Below are positions 52,685 to 62,752 of a stretch of 64,000 nucleotides of DNA, piece by piece. Under the pieces are notes generated by a model. It saw only the letters and a list, made by a program, of their open reading frames with translations. It ran no database searches and had not been told where the DNA came from. How positions within the stretch are numbered: position 1 is the stretch's first letter; the number at the start of each line of letters is the position of its first letter. Made by a program: the position numbers and the translations under genes. Source of the stretch: Leclercia sp. AS011 (GTDB taxonomy: Bacteria; Pseudomonadota; Gammaproteobacteria; Enterobacterales; Enterobacteriaceae). The stretch lies in NCBI RefSeq assembly GCF_037152535.1, contig NZ_JBBCMA010000002.1, forward strand, positions 310,001 through 374,000, written 5' to 3'.

Positions 52685-53635
52685 TTACACTGTATCCGCT
52701 GACGGGATGCCAAAATCAGGCATCCCGTTTTCATTCCAGCGAACCCGCTTCAGGCGGGTGTGGCGGTTCGGATCGTACAGCGGGTCGCCCTCAATTTCGG
52801 TGTAATTACGCGCGTGATACACCAGCACATCCTCCCCTTCCGGCGTTTGCGTAAAGCTGTTGTGTCCCGGACCGTACTGGCGATTTTCATAGCTGGTGGT
52901 GAATACCGGCTGCGGTGATTTATGCCAGTTCGCCGGATTCTGCGGGTCGGCATGCAGATCGATCCACAGCAGCCCCATGCAGTAGTTTTCATCGGTAGCG
53001 CTGGCGGAGTAGCTGACAAACAACCGCTCGCCGTGGAACAGCACCGCCGGGCCTTCGTTTACCCAGAACCCGCGACACTCCCAGTCATACTCCGGTTTGC
53101 TGAGCATTACCGGCTCGCCTTTTAGCGTCCAGGGGTTTTCCATTTCGCACAGGTACAGGTTCGAGTTACCGGTGATATCCGGGGCTTTTTGCGCCCAGAG
53201 GTACCAGCGTTTCCCCTGGTGAACAAAGGTAGTGGCGTCCAGCGCAAAGGTGTCGAACGGGGTTTTTATCTGCCCTTTTTCAACCCAGGTGCCGGTAAGC
53301 GGGTCGCTGTCGGCACACTCCAGGGCGAACATCCGGTGCTGGAACATCCCGAGCTTATCCAGCGCCTGGGTGTGCGTAGCGGCAAAATAGATGTACCACT
53401 TGCCGTCGATATTGTGCAGTTCCGGGGCCCAGATCAGCTGACTCATCGGGCCGGTATCGGGCTTGCGCCACACCACCACTTCATCGGCGCTGCGCAGCCC
53501 TTCCAGCGAGTCGGCGCGGCGGATCGCCAGCCGGTCGTACTGCGGCACGGAGGCGATAAAATAGTACTGCCCCTCATGGCGTAAAATGTACGGGTCGGCA
53601 CGTTGTTCGATAAACGGGTTTGGCCACTGATGCAT
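52685..53635 (-). CDS. GH43-family glycoside hydrolase (probable exo-arabinosidase)
   Basis: A 316-residue intracellular hydrolase of the five-bladed beta-propeller GH43 family, most like the subfamily of exo-alpha-1,5-L-arabinofuranosidases. The three acidic residues expected are Asp14 (ADPYI), Asp133 (FALDATTF) and Glu194 (WVNEGPAV). No signal peptide is seen, so it would act on imported oligosaccharides. It starts 10 bp after the transporter gene. This pair is absent from E. coli K-12 between ampE and aroP. Substrate, arabinan or xylan fragments, is inferred. Confidence 0.9.
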   Translation of the reverse strand: MHQWPNPFIEQRADPYILRHEGQYYFIASVPQYDRLAIRRADSLEGLRSADEVVVWRKPDTGPMSQLIWAPELHNIDGKWYIYFAATHTQALDKLGMFQHRMFALECADSDPLTGTWVEKGQIKTPFDTFALDATTFVHQGKRWYLWAQKAPDITGNSNLYLCEMENPWTLKGEPVMLSKPEYDWECRGFWVNEGPAVLFHGERLFVSYSASATDENYCMGLLWIDLHADPQNPANWHKSPQPVFTTSYENRQYGPGHNSFTQTPEGEDVLVYHARNYTEIEGDPLYDPNRHTRLKRVRWNENGMPDFGIPSADTV

Positions 53636-53645
53636 TTGGCTCTCC

Positions 53646-55043
53646 TTATTTTGTCTCTGCGGCTTTCAGTTCCTGATAGTCGCTCAGTTCACGGTAATTG
53701 GTGCGACGTTTTTCCAGGTCTTCCTGAATCTGCTTCATGGTTTCGCGATCGACCTTCAGCAGACGCACCACGCCCGCGGTAATGAGGTAGCCGACGCCAG
53801 GAATGACGGTAAAGAGCAGTACGATGCCGTTAATGGCGTCCGCGCTCTGCGCTTTGGCACCCGCGTCATAACCGTACCAGGAGAGCAGGAAGCCCACCAT
53901 CGCCCCGGCAATCGCCAGGCCCAGCTTGAGGAAAAAGATGTTGCCGGAGAAGCTGATCCCGGTGATACGTTTCCCGGTTTTCCATTCGCCGTAGTCATCC
54001 ACGTCGGCCATCAGCGACCAGTGCAACGGAGACGGGATCTGGTGCAGGATGTTCAGCAGGAAGTAGAGCACCACAATGGTCACGGTGGCTTTCGGGTCGA
54101 AGAAATAGAAGGCGGTGGAGAAGATCGCCAGCACGATGTTGGTCCAGAAGAAGACCTTCAGTTTGCACCAGCGGTCGGTCAGCACTTTTGCCAGCACGCT
54201 GCCGAGCATCATGCCCACCACGCCCAGGCTGATAAACAGGGTGGCGAAGTGGGTGCTCTGGCCCATCACCCAGGTGACGTAATACATGGTAGCCGCCATG
54301 CGGATAAAGCCCGGGCAGACGTTACACAGGGTCAGCAGCAGAATGCGTACCCACTGGTCGTTCTTCCACACGTCTTTCAGGTCGTTTTTCAGCTCGTCAT
54401 TGGTTTGCACCGCCGGACGCACGCGCTCGCGCACGGTAGAGAAGCTGAACAGGAACATGCAGGTGCCAATCAGCGCCAGCACGGTCATCGCCATCTGGTA
54501 GCCTTTGGCTTTGTCCTCGCCGCCGAACCAGTCGGCCATCGGCAACAGCGTCAGGGACAGCAGCAGGGTGGCGATACCGACCATCACGAAGCGATAGGAC
54601 TGACAGGCCACGCGCTCCTTAGGATCGTTAGTAATGACGCCTCCCAGCGAGCAGTAAGGAATGTTGATCGCCGTATAGGTCAGAGAGAGCAGGAAGTAGG
54701 TGACAAAGGCATAGATAACTTTGCTGTTGTAGGTCCAGTCCGGAGTGGTAAACATCAGGATACTGAACAACGCATAGGGGAAGGCGATCCATAAAAGCCA
54801 TGGACGAAAACGCCCATACTTACTGCGGGTACGATCGGCAATGGCACCCATAATCGGATCGGTAACCGCGTCGATAACCCGCACGGAGAGCAGCAGAACG
54901 CCTACCAGCGCCGGGGCCAGGCCAAAAATATCCGTATAAAAATAGTTCACAAACAACATGATGGCGCCAAAAATAATGTTACATCCGGCGTCGCCCATCC
55001 CATAGCCGATCTTTTCTTTTACTGACAGTTTATTGTTATCCAT
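53646..55043 (-). CDS. GPH-family sugar:cation symporter (glycoside transporter)
   Basis: A 465-residue inner-membrane transporter with 12 membrane segments, related to YicJ/XynT-type xyloside or arabinoside carriers. The family signature RVIDAVTDPIMGAIADRT lies at about 50-67 and is followed by GRFRPWLLW. It is the first gene of a two-gene unit with the GH43 hydrolase, 10 bp apart. A CGGAG ribosome site precedes the ATG. It would import the oligosaccharide the hydrolase cuts; no regulator is adjacent. Confidence 0.93.
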   Translation of the reverse strand: MDNNKLSVKEKIGYGMGDAGCNIIFGAIMLFVNYFYTDIFGLAPALVGVLLLSVRVIDAVTDPIMGAIADRTRSKYGRFRPWLLWIAFPYALFSILMFTTPDWTYNSKVIYAFVTYFLLSLTYTAINIPYCSLGGVITNDPKERVACQSYRFVMVGIATLLLSLTLLPMADWFGGEDKAKGYQMAMTVLALIGTCMFLFSFSTVRERVRPAVQTNDELKNDLKDVWKNDQWVRILLLTLCNVCPGFIRMAATMYYVTWVMGQSTHFATLFISLGVVGMMLGSVLAKVLTDRWCKLKVFFWTNIVLAIFSTAFYFFDPKATVTIVVLYFLLNILHQIPSPLHWSLMADVDDYGEWKTGKRITGISFSGNIFFLKLGLAIAGAMVGFLLSWYGYDAGAKAQSADAINGIVLLFTVIPGVGYLITAGVVRLLKVDRETMKQIQEDLEKRRTNYRELSDYQELKAAETK

Positions 55044-55168
55044 CGACGATTCTCCGAGTTACGGTATGGAGAGAATTATTCGCTGCCAAAGCAAAATATG
55101 CGTTGCAGGATAACGTCGGTGATATGGATTAAATGGCTATTGGCGGGAAAGTGTGAGGAAGGTAACAA

Positions 55169-55196
55169 CCCTCTGCGTCCCCGGAGACGCAGAGGG
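55169..55196 (-). terminator. aroP terminator
   Basis: An 11-bp stem CCCTCTGCGTC/GACGCAGAGGG with a 6-base loop lies just after the aroP stop on the minus strand. The following bases are TTGTTACC, a weak T-run. Confidence 0.65.
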
Positions 55197-55204
55197 GAAG
55201 AGCA

Positions 55205-56575
55205 TTAATGCGCTTTTACGGCTTTGGCATTTTTTTCTTTGAACATATAGCCGATGCCGAGGATGACAATCCAGACCGGGATAAGGTAGACCGAAATCGC
55301 CATGCCCGGGGTCATCAGCATGATAACCAGTACCGCCGCCATGAAGATCAGGCAGACCCAGTTACCCAGCGGGTAGAGCAGGGCAGGGAAGCGCGTCTTC
55401 ACGCCCTGCTGCTGCTTCGCACGACGGAACTTCATGTGCGCCAGGCTGATCATCGCCCAGTTGATCACCAGGGCGGAGACCACCAGTGCCATCAGCAGGC
55501 CGAAGGCTGATTCCGGTGCCAGGTAGTTGATCAGTACGCACAGCGCGGTAACGATCGCCGATACGATAATGGTGTTCACCGGCACGCCACGCTTATCCAC
55601 GTTGAGCAGCGCTTTCGGGGCATTACCCTGCTGGGCCAGGCCGAACAGCATGCGGCTGTTGCAGTAAACGCAGCTGTTATAGACCGACAGCGCCGCAGTC
55701 AGTACCACCACGTTCAGGGCGTTAGCCACAAAGGTGTCGCCCAGCTCGTGGAAGATCAGAACGAACGGGCTGGTGTCAGCGGTGACGCGGGTCCACGGCA
55801 GCAGAGAGAGCAGCACGGCCAGCGAGCCCACATAGAAGATCAGGATACGGTAGATCACCTGGTTGGTCGCTTTCGGGATGCTCTGCTCCGGGTTGTCGGC
55901 TTCAGCGGCAGTGATACCCACCAGCTCAAGACCCCCGAACGAGAACATAATGATCGCCATCATCATCACCAGGCCGGTCATGCCGTGCGGCAGGAAGCCG
56001 CCCTGATCCCAGAGGTTGCTTACGCTTGCCTGCGGGCCGCCGTTGCCGCTGAACAGCAGCCAGCCGCCGAAGAGGATCATCGCCACAACCGCGATCACTT
56101 TAATAATGGCGAACCAGAACTCCATCTCACCGAACACTTTTACGTTGGTGAGGTTAATGGCGTTAATCACCACGAAGAAGACCGCCGCGGAGACCCAGGT
56201 CGGGATCTCAGGCCACCAGAACTGGACGTATTTACCGACCGCGGTCAGTTCCGCCATCGCCACCAGCACATACAGCACCCAGTAGTTCCAGCCGGAAGCG
56301 AACCCGGCAAAGCTGCCCCAGTATTTATAAGCAAAATGGCTAAAGGAACCGGCTACCGGCTCTTCGACCACCATTTCACCCAGCTGACGCATAATAAGAA
56401 AGGCGATAAAACCGGCAATGGCATAACCCAGAATAATACCCGGACCGGCAGACTGAATAACCGATGCGCTGCCCAGGAACAGGCCGGTACCGATAGCGCC
56501 ACCGAGAGCGATAAGCTGAATATGGCGGTTTTTAAGGCCGCGCTTCAGCTGATCGCCATGCTGTTGACCATCCAT
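55205..56575 (-). CDS. aroP: Aromatic amino acid permease AroP
   Basis: A 456-residue APC-family H+ symporter with 12 membrane segments that imports phenylalanine, tyrosine and tryptophan. It shows IALGGAIGTGLFLGSA (about 22-37) and WDQGGFLPHG, and is nearly identical to E. coli AroP. In E. coli aroP is repressed by TyrR; a TyrR-like box lies upstream. It is divergent from pdhR. Confidence 0.98.
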   Translation of the reverse strand: MDGQQHGDQLKRGLKNRHIQLIALGGAIGTGLFLGSASVIQSAGPGIILGYAIAGFIAFLIMRQLGEMVVEEPVAGSFSHFAYKYWGSFAGFASGWNYWVLYVLVAMAELTAVGKYVQFWWPEIPTWVSAAVFFVVINAINLTNVKVFGEMEFWFAIIKVIAVVAMILFGGWLLFSGNGGPQASVSNLWDQGGFLPHGMTGLVMMMAIIMFSFGGLELVGITAAEADNPEQSIPKATNQVIYRILIFYVGSLAVLLSLLPWTRVTADTSPFVLIFHELGDTFVANALNVVVLTAALSVYNSCVYCNSRMLFGLAQQGNAPKALLNVDKRGVPVNTIIVSAIVTALCVLINYLAPESAFGLLMALVVSALVINWAMISLAHMKFRRAKQQQGVKTRFPALLYPLGNWVCLIFMAAVLVIMLMTPGMAISVYLIPVWIVILGIGYMFKEKNAKAVKAH

Positions 56576-56641
56576 TATGAAACCTCGTGTGTGGTTGTTA
56601 TGTTCACGCTCTGGCGTGTGTAATTATGAAATTCCATTTCA

Positions 56642-56659
56642 TGTATTTATTAGTTTACG
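56642..56659. promoter_or_regulatory. TyrR-like box upstream of aroP
   Basis: TGTATTTATTAGTTTACG matches the TyrR consensus TGTAAA-N6-TTTACA at 10 of 12 conserved positions. It lies 67 bp before the aroP start. A weaker adjacent box may lie at 56620-56637, as E. coli aroP has paired boxes. Confidence 0.6.
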
Positions 56660-57039
56660 GTTCAATTGGCTGAAAAAAAACGGATGTGTCTTCCGTATTC
56701 GCAAGAATAGTGTTAAGCGACGGCGAATGCACCTGCTTTATGCGAGGAGAAAGCGAGTTCGAATAAAAAGAAAGCATTTGTAAATCGTCCCGTTTAAGTC
56801 CCTTTATCAACCTATAGAATAAAAATGCGCCATAAGTGGGCAGTTTTTCATTTTTTGCGCCGCTAAATCGGTTCAGATCGCACTTTTCCCCGTTTCGATA
56901 AAGTTAAAACTGCCTCTTTGGGAGTAATCAATTCATTTGTGCAGAGTTACATTTTTGAAACGTTATTTCTGTAAGGTTGTTAAAATAAGCAGGGTTTACT
57001 GATTTCAATCAAAACCAATATGGACAGAAGGTGAATACT

Positions 57040-57068
57040 TTGTTACTTTAGCGATACGAACATGAAAT
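57040..57068 (+). promoter_or_regulatory. Candidate pdhR promoter
   Basis: TTGTTA (57040-57045) and TGAAAT (57063-57068) are 17 bp apart. The -10 box abuts the PdhR operator, so bound PdhR would block it. Confidence 0.45.
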
Positions 57069-57082
57069 TGGTAAGACCAATT
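57066..57082. promoter_or_regulatory. PdhR operator
   Basis: A perfect palindrome AATTGGTAAGACCAATT, the known PdhR binding consensus (ATTGGTnnnACCAAT), lies 33 bp before the pdhR start. It explains autoregulation of the pdh operon by pyruvate. Confidence 0.93.
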
Positions 57083-57114
57083 GACTCCGGGCAAAAAGGC
57101 GTAAGACAGGGAAT

Positions 57115-57879
57115 ATGGCCTACAGCAAAATTCGCCAACCAAAATTATCCGATGTGATTGAGCAGCAGCTGGAGTTTTTGATCCTTGAGGGGACCCTGCG
57201 CCCCGGTGAAAAACTGCCTCCTGAACGCGAACTGGCAAAACAGTTCGACGTGTCCCGTCCCTCGCTGCGTGAGGCGATTCAACGTCTCGAAGCCAAGGGC
57301 CTGCTGCTTCGTCGCCAGGGTGGCGGAACCTTTGTGCAAAACAGCCTGTGGCAGAGCTTCAGCGACCCGTTAGTGGAGCTGCTCTCCGACCACCCAGAAT
57401 CCCAGTTCGATCTGCTTGAGACCCGTCACGCGCTTGAGGGCATCGCGGCTTATTACGCGGCGCTGCGCAGCAACGATGAAGATCGTGAACGCATTCGCGA
57501 ACTCCATCAGGCCATTGAACGGGCCCAGCAGTCCGGCGATCTCGACGCCGAGTCCGACGCCGTTGTCCAGTATCAAATTGCCGTCACTGAAGCAGCCCAC
57601 AACGTGGTACTCCTCCATCTGCTACGCTGCATGGAGCCAATGCTTGCCCAGAACGTTCGTCAGAATTTTGAATTGTTGTATGCCCGTCGGGAGATGCTCC
57701 CGCTGGTCAGCAACCATCGCACCCGAGTATTCGAGGCGATAATGGCCGGGGAACCGGAGCAGGCGCGTGAAGCGTCGCACCGCCACTTGGCTTTCATTGA
57801 GGAAATCTTGCTGGACCGCAGCCGTGAACAGAGTCGTCGAGAACGTTCACTGCGCCGCATACAGCAACGAAAGGATTAA
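57115..57879 (+). CDS. pdhR: Pyruvate dehydrogenase complex repressor PdhR
   Basis: A 254-residue GntR/FadR-subfamily regulator. The winged helix is at about 9-75 ([20 protein letters not shown]) and the helical pyruvate-binding domain follows. Without pyruvate it represses the pdhR-aceEF-lpd unit through the operator at 57066. Nearly identical to E. coli PdhR. Confidence 0.98.
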   Translation: MAYSKIRQPKLSDVIEQQLEFLILEGTLRPGEKLPPERELAKQFDVSRPSLREAIQRLEAKGLLLRRQGGGTFVQNSLWQSFSDPLVELLSDHPESQFDLLETRHALEGIAAYYAALRSNDEDRERIRELHQAIERAQQSGDLDAESDAVVQYQIAVTEAAHNVVLLHLLRCMEPMLAQNVRQNFELLYARREMLPLVSNHRTRVFEAIMAGEPEQAREASHRHLAFIEEILLDRSREQSRRERSLRRIQQRKD

Positions 57880-58000
57880 GCGCCAGTTTTTTAGAGCGCG
57901 GCAACTAAACGCAGAACCTGTCTTATTGTGTTTTCTGGCGAAAATACAATGGGACAGGTTCCAGACAAATCAACGTATTAGATAGATAAGGAATACCCCC

Positions 58001-60664
58001 ATGTCAGAACGTCTCCAAAATGACGTGGATCCGATCGAAACTCGCGACTGGCAACAGGCGATCGAATCGGTCATCCGTGAAGAAGGTGTTGAGCGCGCTC
58101 AGTATCTGATTGAACAGATGCTTTCTGAAGCCCGCAAAGGTGGCGTGAAAGTAGCTGCAGGTGCAGGGGCTAACAACTACGTAAACACGATTGCCGTCGA
58201 AGACGAACCGGAATACCCGGGCAATCTGGATCTGGAACGCCGCATCCGTTCTGCAATTCGCTGGAACGCCATCATGACCGTTCTGCGCGCGTCCAAAAAA
58301 GATCTGGAGCTGGGCGGCCACATGGCGTCCTTCCAGTCTTCTGCAACCGTTTATGAAGTGTGCTTCAACCACTTCTTCCGCGCGCGCACCGAGAAAGACG
58401 GCGGCGACCTGGTGTACTTCCAGGGCCACATCTCTCCGGGCGTGTACGCACGTGCTTTCCTGGAAGGTCGTCTGACTGAAGAGCAGATGAACAACTTCCG
58501 TCAGGAAGTTCACGGTAAAGGCCTGTCTTCTTACCCACACCCGAAACTGATGCCAGAATTCTGGCAGTTCCCGACCGTATCCATGGGTCTGGGTCCAATC
58601 GGTGCGATCTACCAGGCTAAATTCCTGAAATATCTGGAACACCGTGGTCTGAAAGACACCTCCCAGCAGACCGTTTACGCCTTCCTGGGTGACGGCGAGA
58701 TGGATGAGCCAGAATCTAAAGGTGCGATCACCATCGCGACCCGTGAGAAGCTGGACAACCTGTGCTTCATCATCAACTGTAACCTGCAGCGTCTGGATGG
58801 TCCGGTAACCGGTAACGGCAAGATCATCAACGAACTGGAAGGCATCTTCGCAGGTGCTGGCTGGAACGTGATTAAAGTCATGTGGGGCGGTCGTTGGGAT
58901 GAGCTGCTGCGTAAAGACACCAGCGGTAAGCTGATGCAGCTGATGCAGGAAACCGTTGACGGCGACTACCAGACCTTCAAATCCAAAGACGGTGCCTACG
59001 TACGTGAGCACTTCTTCGGTAAATACCCTGAGACCGCAGCGCTGGTTGCAGACTGGACTGATGAGCAGATCTGGGCCCTGAACCGTGGTGGTCACGATCC
59101 GAAGAAAGTCTACGCTGCACTGAAAAAAGCGCAGGAAACCAAAGGCAAAGCAACTGTAATCCTTGCACATACCATTAAAGGTTATGGCATGGGTGACACC
59201 GCCGAAGGTAAAAACATCGCGCACCAGGTTAAGAAAATGAACATGGACGGCGTGCGTTATATCCGCGACCGTTTCAACGTTCCAGTGACCGACGAGCAGG
59301 TTGAAAACCTCTCTTACATCACCTTCCCGGAAGGTTCTGAAGAGCACACCTATCTGCACGCTCAGCGTCAGAAACTGAACGGCTACCTGCCGTCCCGTCA
59401 GGTGAACTTCACCGAGAAACTGGAACTGCCAGCGCTGGAAGACTTCTCTCAGCTGCTGGAAGAGCAGAACAAAGAGATCTCCACCACTATCGCCTTCGTG
59501 CGTGCCCTGAACGTGATGCTGAAGAACAAGTCGATCAAAGATCGTCTGGTTCCAATCATCGCTGACGAAGCGCGTACCTTCGGTATGGAAGGTCTGTTCC
59601 GTCAGATCGGTATCTACAGCCCGAACGGTCAGCAGTACACCCCGCAGGACCGCGAGCAGGTTGCATACTACAAAGAAGACGAGAAAGGTCAGATCCTGCA
59701 GGAAGGTATCAACGAACTGGGTGCCGGCGCATCCTGGCTGGCTGCTGCGACCTCTTACAGCACCAACAACCTGCCGATGATCCCGTTCTACATCTACTAC
59801 TCCATGTTCGGGTTCCAGCGTATCGGTGACCTGTGCTGGCAGGCTGGCGACCAGCAGGCTCGCGGCTTCCTGGTAGGTGGTACTTCCGGTCGTACGACCC
59901 TGAACGGTGAAGGTCTGCAGCACGAAGATGGCCACAGCCACATTCAGTCTCTGACTATCCCTAACTGTATCTCTTACGACCCGTCTTACGCGTACGAAGT
60001 GGCAGTCATCATGCATGACGGTCTGACCCGTATGTACGGTGAAGCACAAGAGAACATTTACTACTACATCACCACTCTGAACGAAAACTACCACATGCCG
60101 GCTATGCCAGCAGGTGCCGAGGAAGGTATCCGTAAAGGTATCTACAAACTCGAAACCGTGGCAGGTAGCAAAGGTAAAGTTCAGCTGCTGGGCTCCGGCT
60201 CTATCCTGCGTCACGTCCGTGAAGCAGCACAGATCCTGGCGAACGACTACGGCGTAGGTTCTGATGTCTACAGCGTGACCTCCTTCACCGAACTGGCACG
60301 TGATGGCCAGGATTGTGAGCGCTGGAACATGCTGCACCCACTGGAAACCCCACGTGTTCCGTACATCGCTCAGGTGATGAACGATGCACCAGCGGTGGCG
60401 TCTACTGACTATATGAAACTGTTCGCTGAGCAGGTTCGTACTTACGTTCCAGCTGATGATTATCGCGTACTGGGTACTGACGGCTTCGGTCGTTCTGACA
60501 GCCGCGAAAACCTGCGTCACCACTTCGAAGTTGATGCTTCTTACGTGGTTGTAGCAGCACTGGGCGAACTGGCTAAACGTGGCGAAATCGATAAGAAAGT
60601 GGTTGCAGACGCAATCACCAAATTCAACATCGATGCAGAAAAAGTTAACCCGCGTCTGGCGTAA
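58001..60664 (+). CDS. aceE: Pyruvate dehydrogenase E1 component
   Basis: An 887-residue homodimeric thiamine-diphosphate enzyme that decarboxylates pyruvate and acetylates the lipoyl groups of E2. The TPP motif begins [14 protein letters not shown] and ends [12 protein letters not shown] (about residues 230-270). Highly biased codons indicate strong expression, which also creates long spurious frames on the other strand. It is followed 14 bp later by aceF. Confidence 0.99.
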   Translation: MSERLQNDVDPIETRDWQQAIESVIREEGVERAQYLIEQMLSEARKGGVKVAAGAGANNYVNTIAVEDEPEYPGNLDLERRIRSAIRWNAIMTVLRASKKDLELGGHMASFQSSATVYEVCFNHFFRARTEKDGGDLVYFQGHISPGVYARAFLEGRLTEEQMNNFRQEVHGKGLSSYPHPKLMPEFWQFPTVSMGLGPIGAIYQAKFLKYLEHRGLKDTSQQTVYAFLGDGEMDEPESKGAITIATREKLDNLCFIINCNLQRLDGPVTGNGKIINELEGIFAGAGWNVIKVMWGGRWDELLRKDTSGKLMQLMQETVDGDYQTFKSKDGAYVREHFFGKYPETAALVADWTDEQIWALNRGGHDPKKVYAALKKAQETKGKATVILAHTIKGYGMGDTAEGKNIAHQVKKMNMDGVRYIRDRFNVPVTDEQVENLSYITFPEGSEEHTYLHAQRQKLNGYLPSRQVNFTEKLELPALEDFSQLLEEQNKEISTTIAFVRALNVMLKNKSIKDRLVPIIADEARTFGMEGLFRQIGIYSPNGQQYTPQDREQVAYYKEDEKGQILQEGINELGAGASWLAAATSYSTNNLPMIPFYIYYSMFGFQRIGDLCWQAGDQQARGFLVGGTSGRTTLNGEGLQHEDGHSHIQSLTIPNCISYDPSYAYEVAVIMHDGLTRMYGEAQENIYYYITTLNENYHMPAMPAGAEEGIRKGIYKLETVAGSKGKVQLLGSGSILRHVREAAQILANDYGVGSDVYSVTSFTELARDGQDCERWNMLHPLETPRVPYIAQVMNDAPAVASTDYMKLFAEQVRTYVPADDYRVLGTDGFGRSDSRENLRHHFEVDASYVVVAALGELAKRGEIDKKVVADAITKFNIDAEKVNPRLA

Positions 60665-60678
60665 GAGGTAAAAGAATA

Positions 60679-62577
60679 ATGGCTATCGAAATCAATGTAC
60701 CGGACATCGGGGCTGATGAAGTTGAAATCACCGAGATCCTGGTCAAAGTGGGCGACAAAGTTGAAGCTGAACAGTCGCTGATCACCGTAGAAGGCGACAA
60801 AGCCTCTATGGAAGTCCCGTCTCCTCAGGCTGGCATCGTTAAAGAGATCAAAGTCTCTGTTGGCGATAAAACCGAGACCGGCAAACTGATCATGATTTTC
60901 GATTCCGCCGACGGTGCAGCAGCTGCTGCACCTGCGCAGGAAGAGAAGAAAGAAGCCGCTCCGGCCGCCGCTGCTCCAGCCGCTGCCGCGAGCGCGAAAG
61001 AAGTGAACGTGCCTGACATCGGCGGTGACGAAGTTGAAGTCACTGAAATCCTGGTGAAAGTGGGCGACACCGTTGCCGCTGAGCAGTCACTGATCACCGT
61101 AGAAGGCGACAAAGCCTCTATGGAAGTGCCAGCTCCGTTCGCCGGTACCGTTAAAGAGATCAAGATCAGCACCGGTGACAAAGTGTCTACCGGCTCTCTG
61201 ATCATGGTCTTCGAAGTGGCGGGTGCTGCACCTGCTGCCGCGCCAGCACAGGCCGCTGCTCCGGCTCCGGCTGCTGCACCAGCTGCGGCTGGCGGCGCGA
61301 AAGACGTTAACGTACCGGACATCGGCGGTGACGAAGTTGAAGTGACCGAAGTGATGGTGAAAGTGGGCGACAAAGTTGCCGCTGAGCAGTCACTGATCAC
61401 CGTTGAAGGCGACAAGGCTTCTATGGAAGTCCCTGCGCCGTTCGCGGGTACCGTTAAAGAGATTAAAATCAGCACCGGCGACAAAGTGTCTACCGGCTCT
61501 CTGATCATGGTCTTCGAAGTGGAAGGCGCTGCGCCTGCTGCGGCTCCGGCAGCTGCTGCTCCAGCACCAGCTGCTGCACCGGCTCAGGCTGCTAAACCTG
61601 CTGCGGCTCCTGCTGCGAAAGCAGAAGGCAAATCTGAGTTCGCTGAAAACGACGCTTACGTCCACGCGACCCCGCTGATTCGTCGCCTGGCGCGCGAATT
61701 CGGTGTGAACCTGGCGAAAGTGAAAGGCACCGGTCGTAAAGGCCGTATCCTGCGCGAAGACGTTCAGGCTTACGTGAAAGACGCGGTTAAGCGTGCTGAA
61801 GCGGCACCTGCTGCTGCCACCGGTGGCGGTATCCCGGGCATGCTGCCATGGCCGAAAGTGGACTTCAGCAAGTTCGGCGAAATCGAAGAAGTGGAACTGG
61901 GCCGTATCCAGAAGATCTCTGGTGCCAACCTGAGCCGTAACTGGGTAATGATCCCGCACGTTACCCACTTCGATAAAACCGATATCACCGATCTGGAAGC
62001 GTTCCGTAAACAGCAGAACGCCGAAGCTGAGAAGCGCAAGCTGGACGTGAAATTCACCCCAGTGGTCTTCATCATGAAAGCCGTTGCCGCTGCCCTTGAG
62101 CAGATGCCACGCTTCAACAGCTCCCTGTCCGAAGACGGCCAGAAGCTGACGCTGAAGAAATACATCAACATCGGTGTTGCGGTTGATACGCCAAATGGTC
62201 TGGTTGTTCCGGTCTTCAAAGATGTGAACAAGAAGAGCATCACTGAGCTGTCCCGTGAACTGACCACCATCTCCAAGAAAGCGCGTGATGGTAAGCTGAC
62301 TGCCGGCGAAATGCAGGGCGGCTGCTTCACTATCTCCAGCATCGGCGGCCTGGGTACCACCCACTTCGCACCGATTGTTAACGCGCCGGAAGTGGCGATC
62401 CTCGGTGTCTCCAAGTCTGCGATGGAGCCAGTGTGGAACGGGAAAGAGTTTATGCCGCGTCTGATGATGCCGATTTCTCTCTCCTTCGACCACCGCGTGA
62501 TCGACGGTGCTGATGGTGCGCGCTTCATCACCATCATCAATAACACCCTGAGCGACATTCGCCGCCTGGTGATGTAA
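60679..62577 (+). CDS. aceF: Dihydrolipoyl acetyltransferase E2 component
   Basis: A 632-residue E2 core enzyme. Three lipoyl domains carry lysines Lys41, Lys145 and Lys246, each in EGDKASMEV, joined by Ala/Pro-rich linkers. A peripheral-subunit-binding domain spans about 325-362, and the acetyltransferase domain ends with the catalytic His605 and Asp609 in [11 protein letters not shown]. Lipoyl domains 2 and 3 differ at only about five of 84 positions. Length is close to E. coli AceF. Confidence 0.99.
   Translation: MAIEINVPDIGADEVEITEILVKVGDKVEAEQSLITVEGDKASMEVPSPQAGIVKEIKVSVGDKTETGKLIMIFDSADGAAAAAPAQEEKKEAAPAAAAPAAAASAKEVNVPDIGGDEVEVTEILVKVGDTVAAEQSLITVEGDKASMEVPAPFAGTVKEIKISTGDKVSTGSLIMVFEVAGAAPAAAPAQAAAPAPAAAPAAAGGAKDVNVPDIGGDEVEVTEVMVKVGDKVAAEQSLITVEGDKASMEVPAPFAGTVKEIKISTGDKVSTGSLIMVFEVEGAAPAAAPAAAAPAPAAAPAQAAKPAAAPAAKAEGKSEFAENDAYVHATPLIRRLAREFGVNLAKVKGTGRKGRILREDVQAYVKDAVKRAEAAPAAATGGGIPGMLPWPKVDFSKFGEIEEVELGRIQKISGANLSRNWVMIPHVTHFDKTDITDLEAFRKQQNAEAEKRKLDVKFTPVVFIMKAVAAALEQMPRFNSSLSEDGQKLTLKKYINIGVAVDTPNGLVVPVFKDVNKKSITELSRELTTISKKARDGKLTAGEMQGGCFTISSIGGLGTTHFAPIVNAPEVAILGVSKSAMEPVWNGKEFMPRLMMPISLSFDHRVIDGADGARFITIINNTLSDIRRLVM
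61000..61530 (+). repeat. Tandem lipoyl-domain repeat in aceF
   Basis: Two near-identical coding repeats of about 220 bp (lipoyl domains 2 and 3) begin at about 61000 and 61303, a period of 303 bp. The first lipoyl domain at 60679-60905 is more diverged from both. Confidence 0.8.
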
Positions 62578-62584
62578 TCGAAGA

Positions 62585-62608
62585 GCCGGCCAATCGGCCG
62601 GCTTTTTT
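62585..62608 (+). terminator. aceEF terminator
   Basis: Stem GCCGGCC (62585-62591) / GGCCGGC (62596-62602) with an AATC loop is followed by TTTTTT. It lies 7 bp after the aceF stop; part of transcription is expected to continue to lpd, as in E. coli. Confidence 0.92.
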
Positions 62609-62671
62609 CTGGTAATCTCCTGATGGTTGTGAGGTTATCGGCGAAAGCGACAATTCGTGAGCCGTTTGTTG

Positions 62672-62700
62672 TTTCAAAATTGTTAACAATTTTGTAAAAT
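62672..62700 (+). promoter_or_regulatory. Candidate lpd promoter
   Basis: TTTCAA (62672-62677) and TAAAAT (62695-62700), 17 bp apart, lie in an AT-rich stretch that includes TTGTTAACAATTTTGT, resembling ArcA-type sites. E. coli lpd has its own ArcA-controlled promoter here. Confidence 0.5.
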
Positions 62701-62752
62701 GCGAGCGGATAGAACGACCCGGTGGACGACGGGTATAAATTAAGAGGTCATG

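Larger units (their letters stand above)
56576..57114. other. aroP-pdhR divergent control region
   Basis: This 539-bp gap has no supportable gene. It holds the TyrR-like box near aroP and the PdhR operator near pdhR. The middle is AT-rich with A and T tracts. Confidence 0.6.

Noticed and set aside
58004..60523. An 839-codon open frame on the minus strand opposite aceE
   Set aside because: It is a shadow of aceE: the strong codon bias of the highly expressed sense gene removes stops on the other strand. The sense frame gives a full-length recognised enzyme, and the antisense product has no recognisable family.
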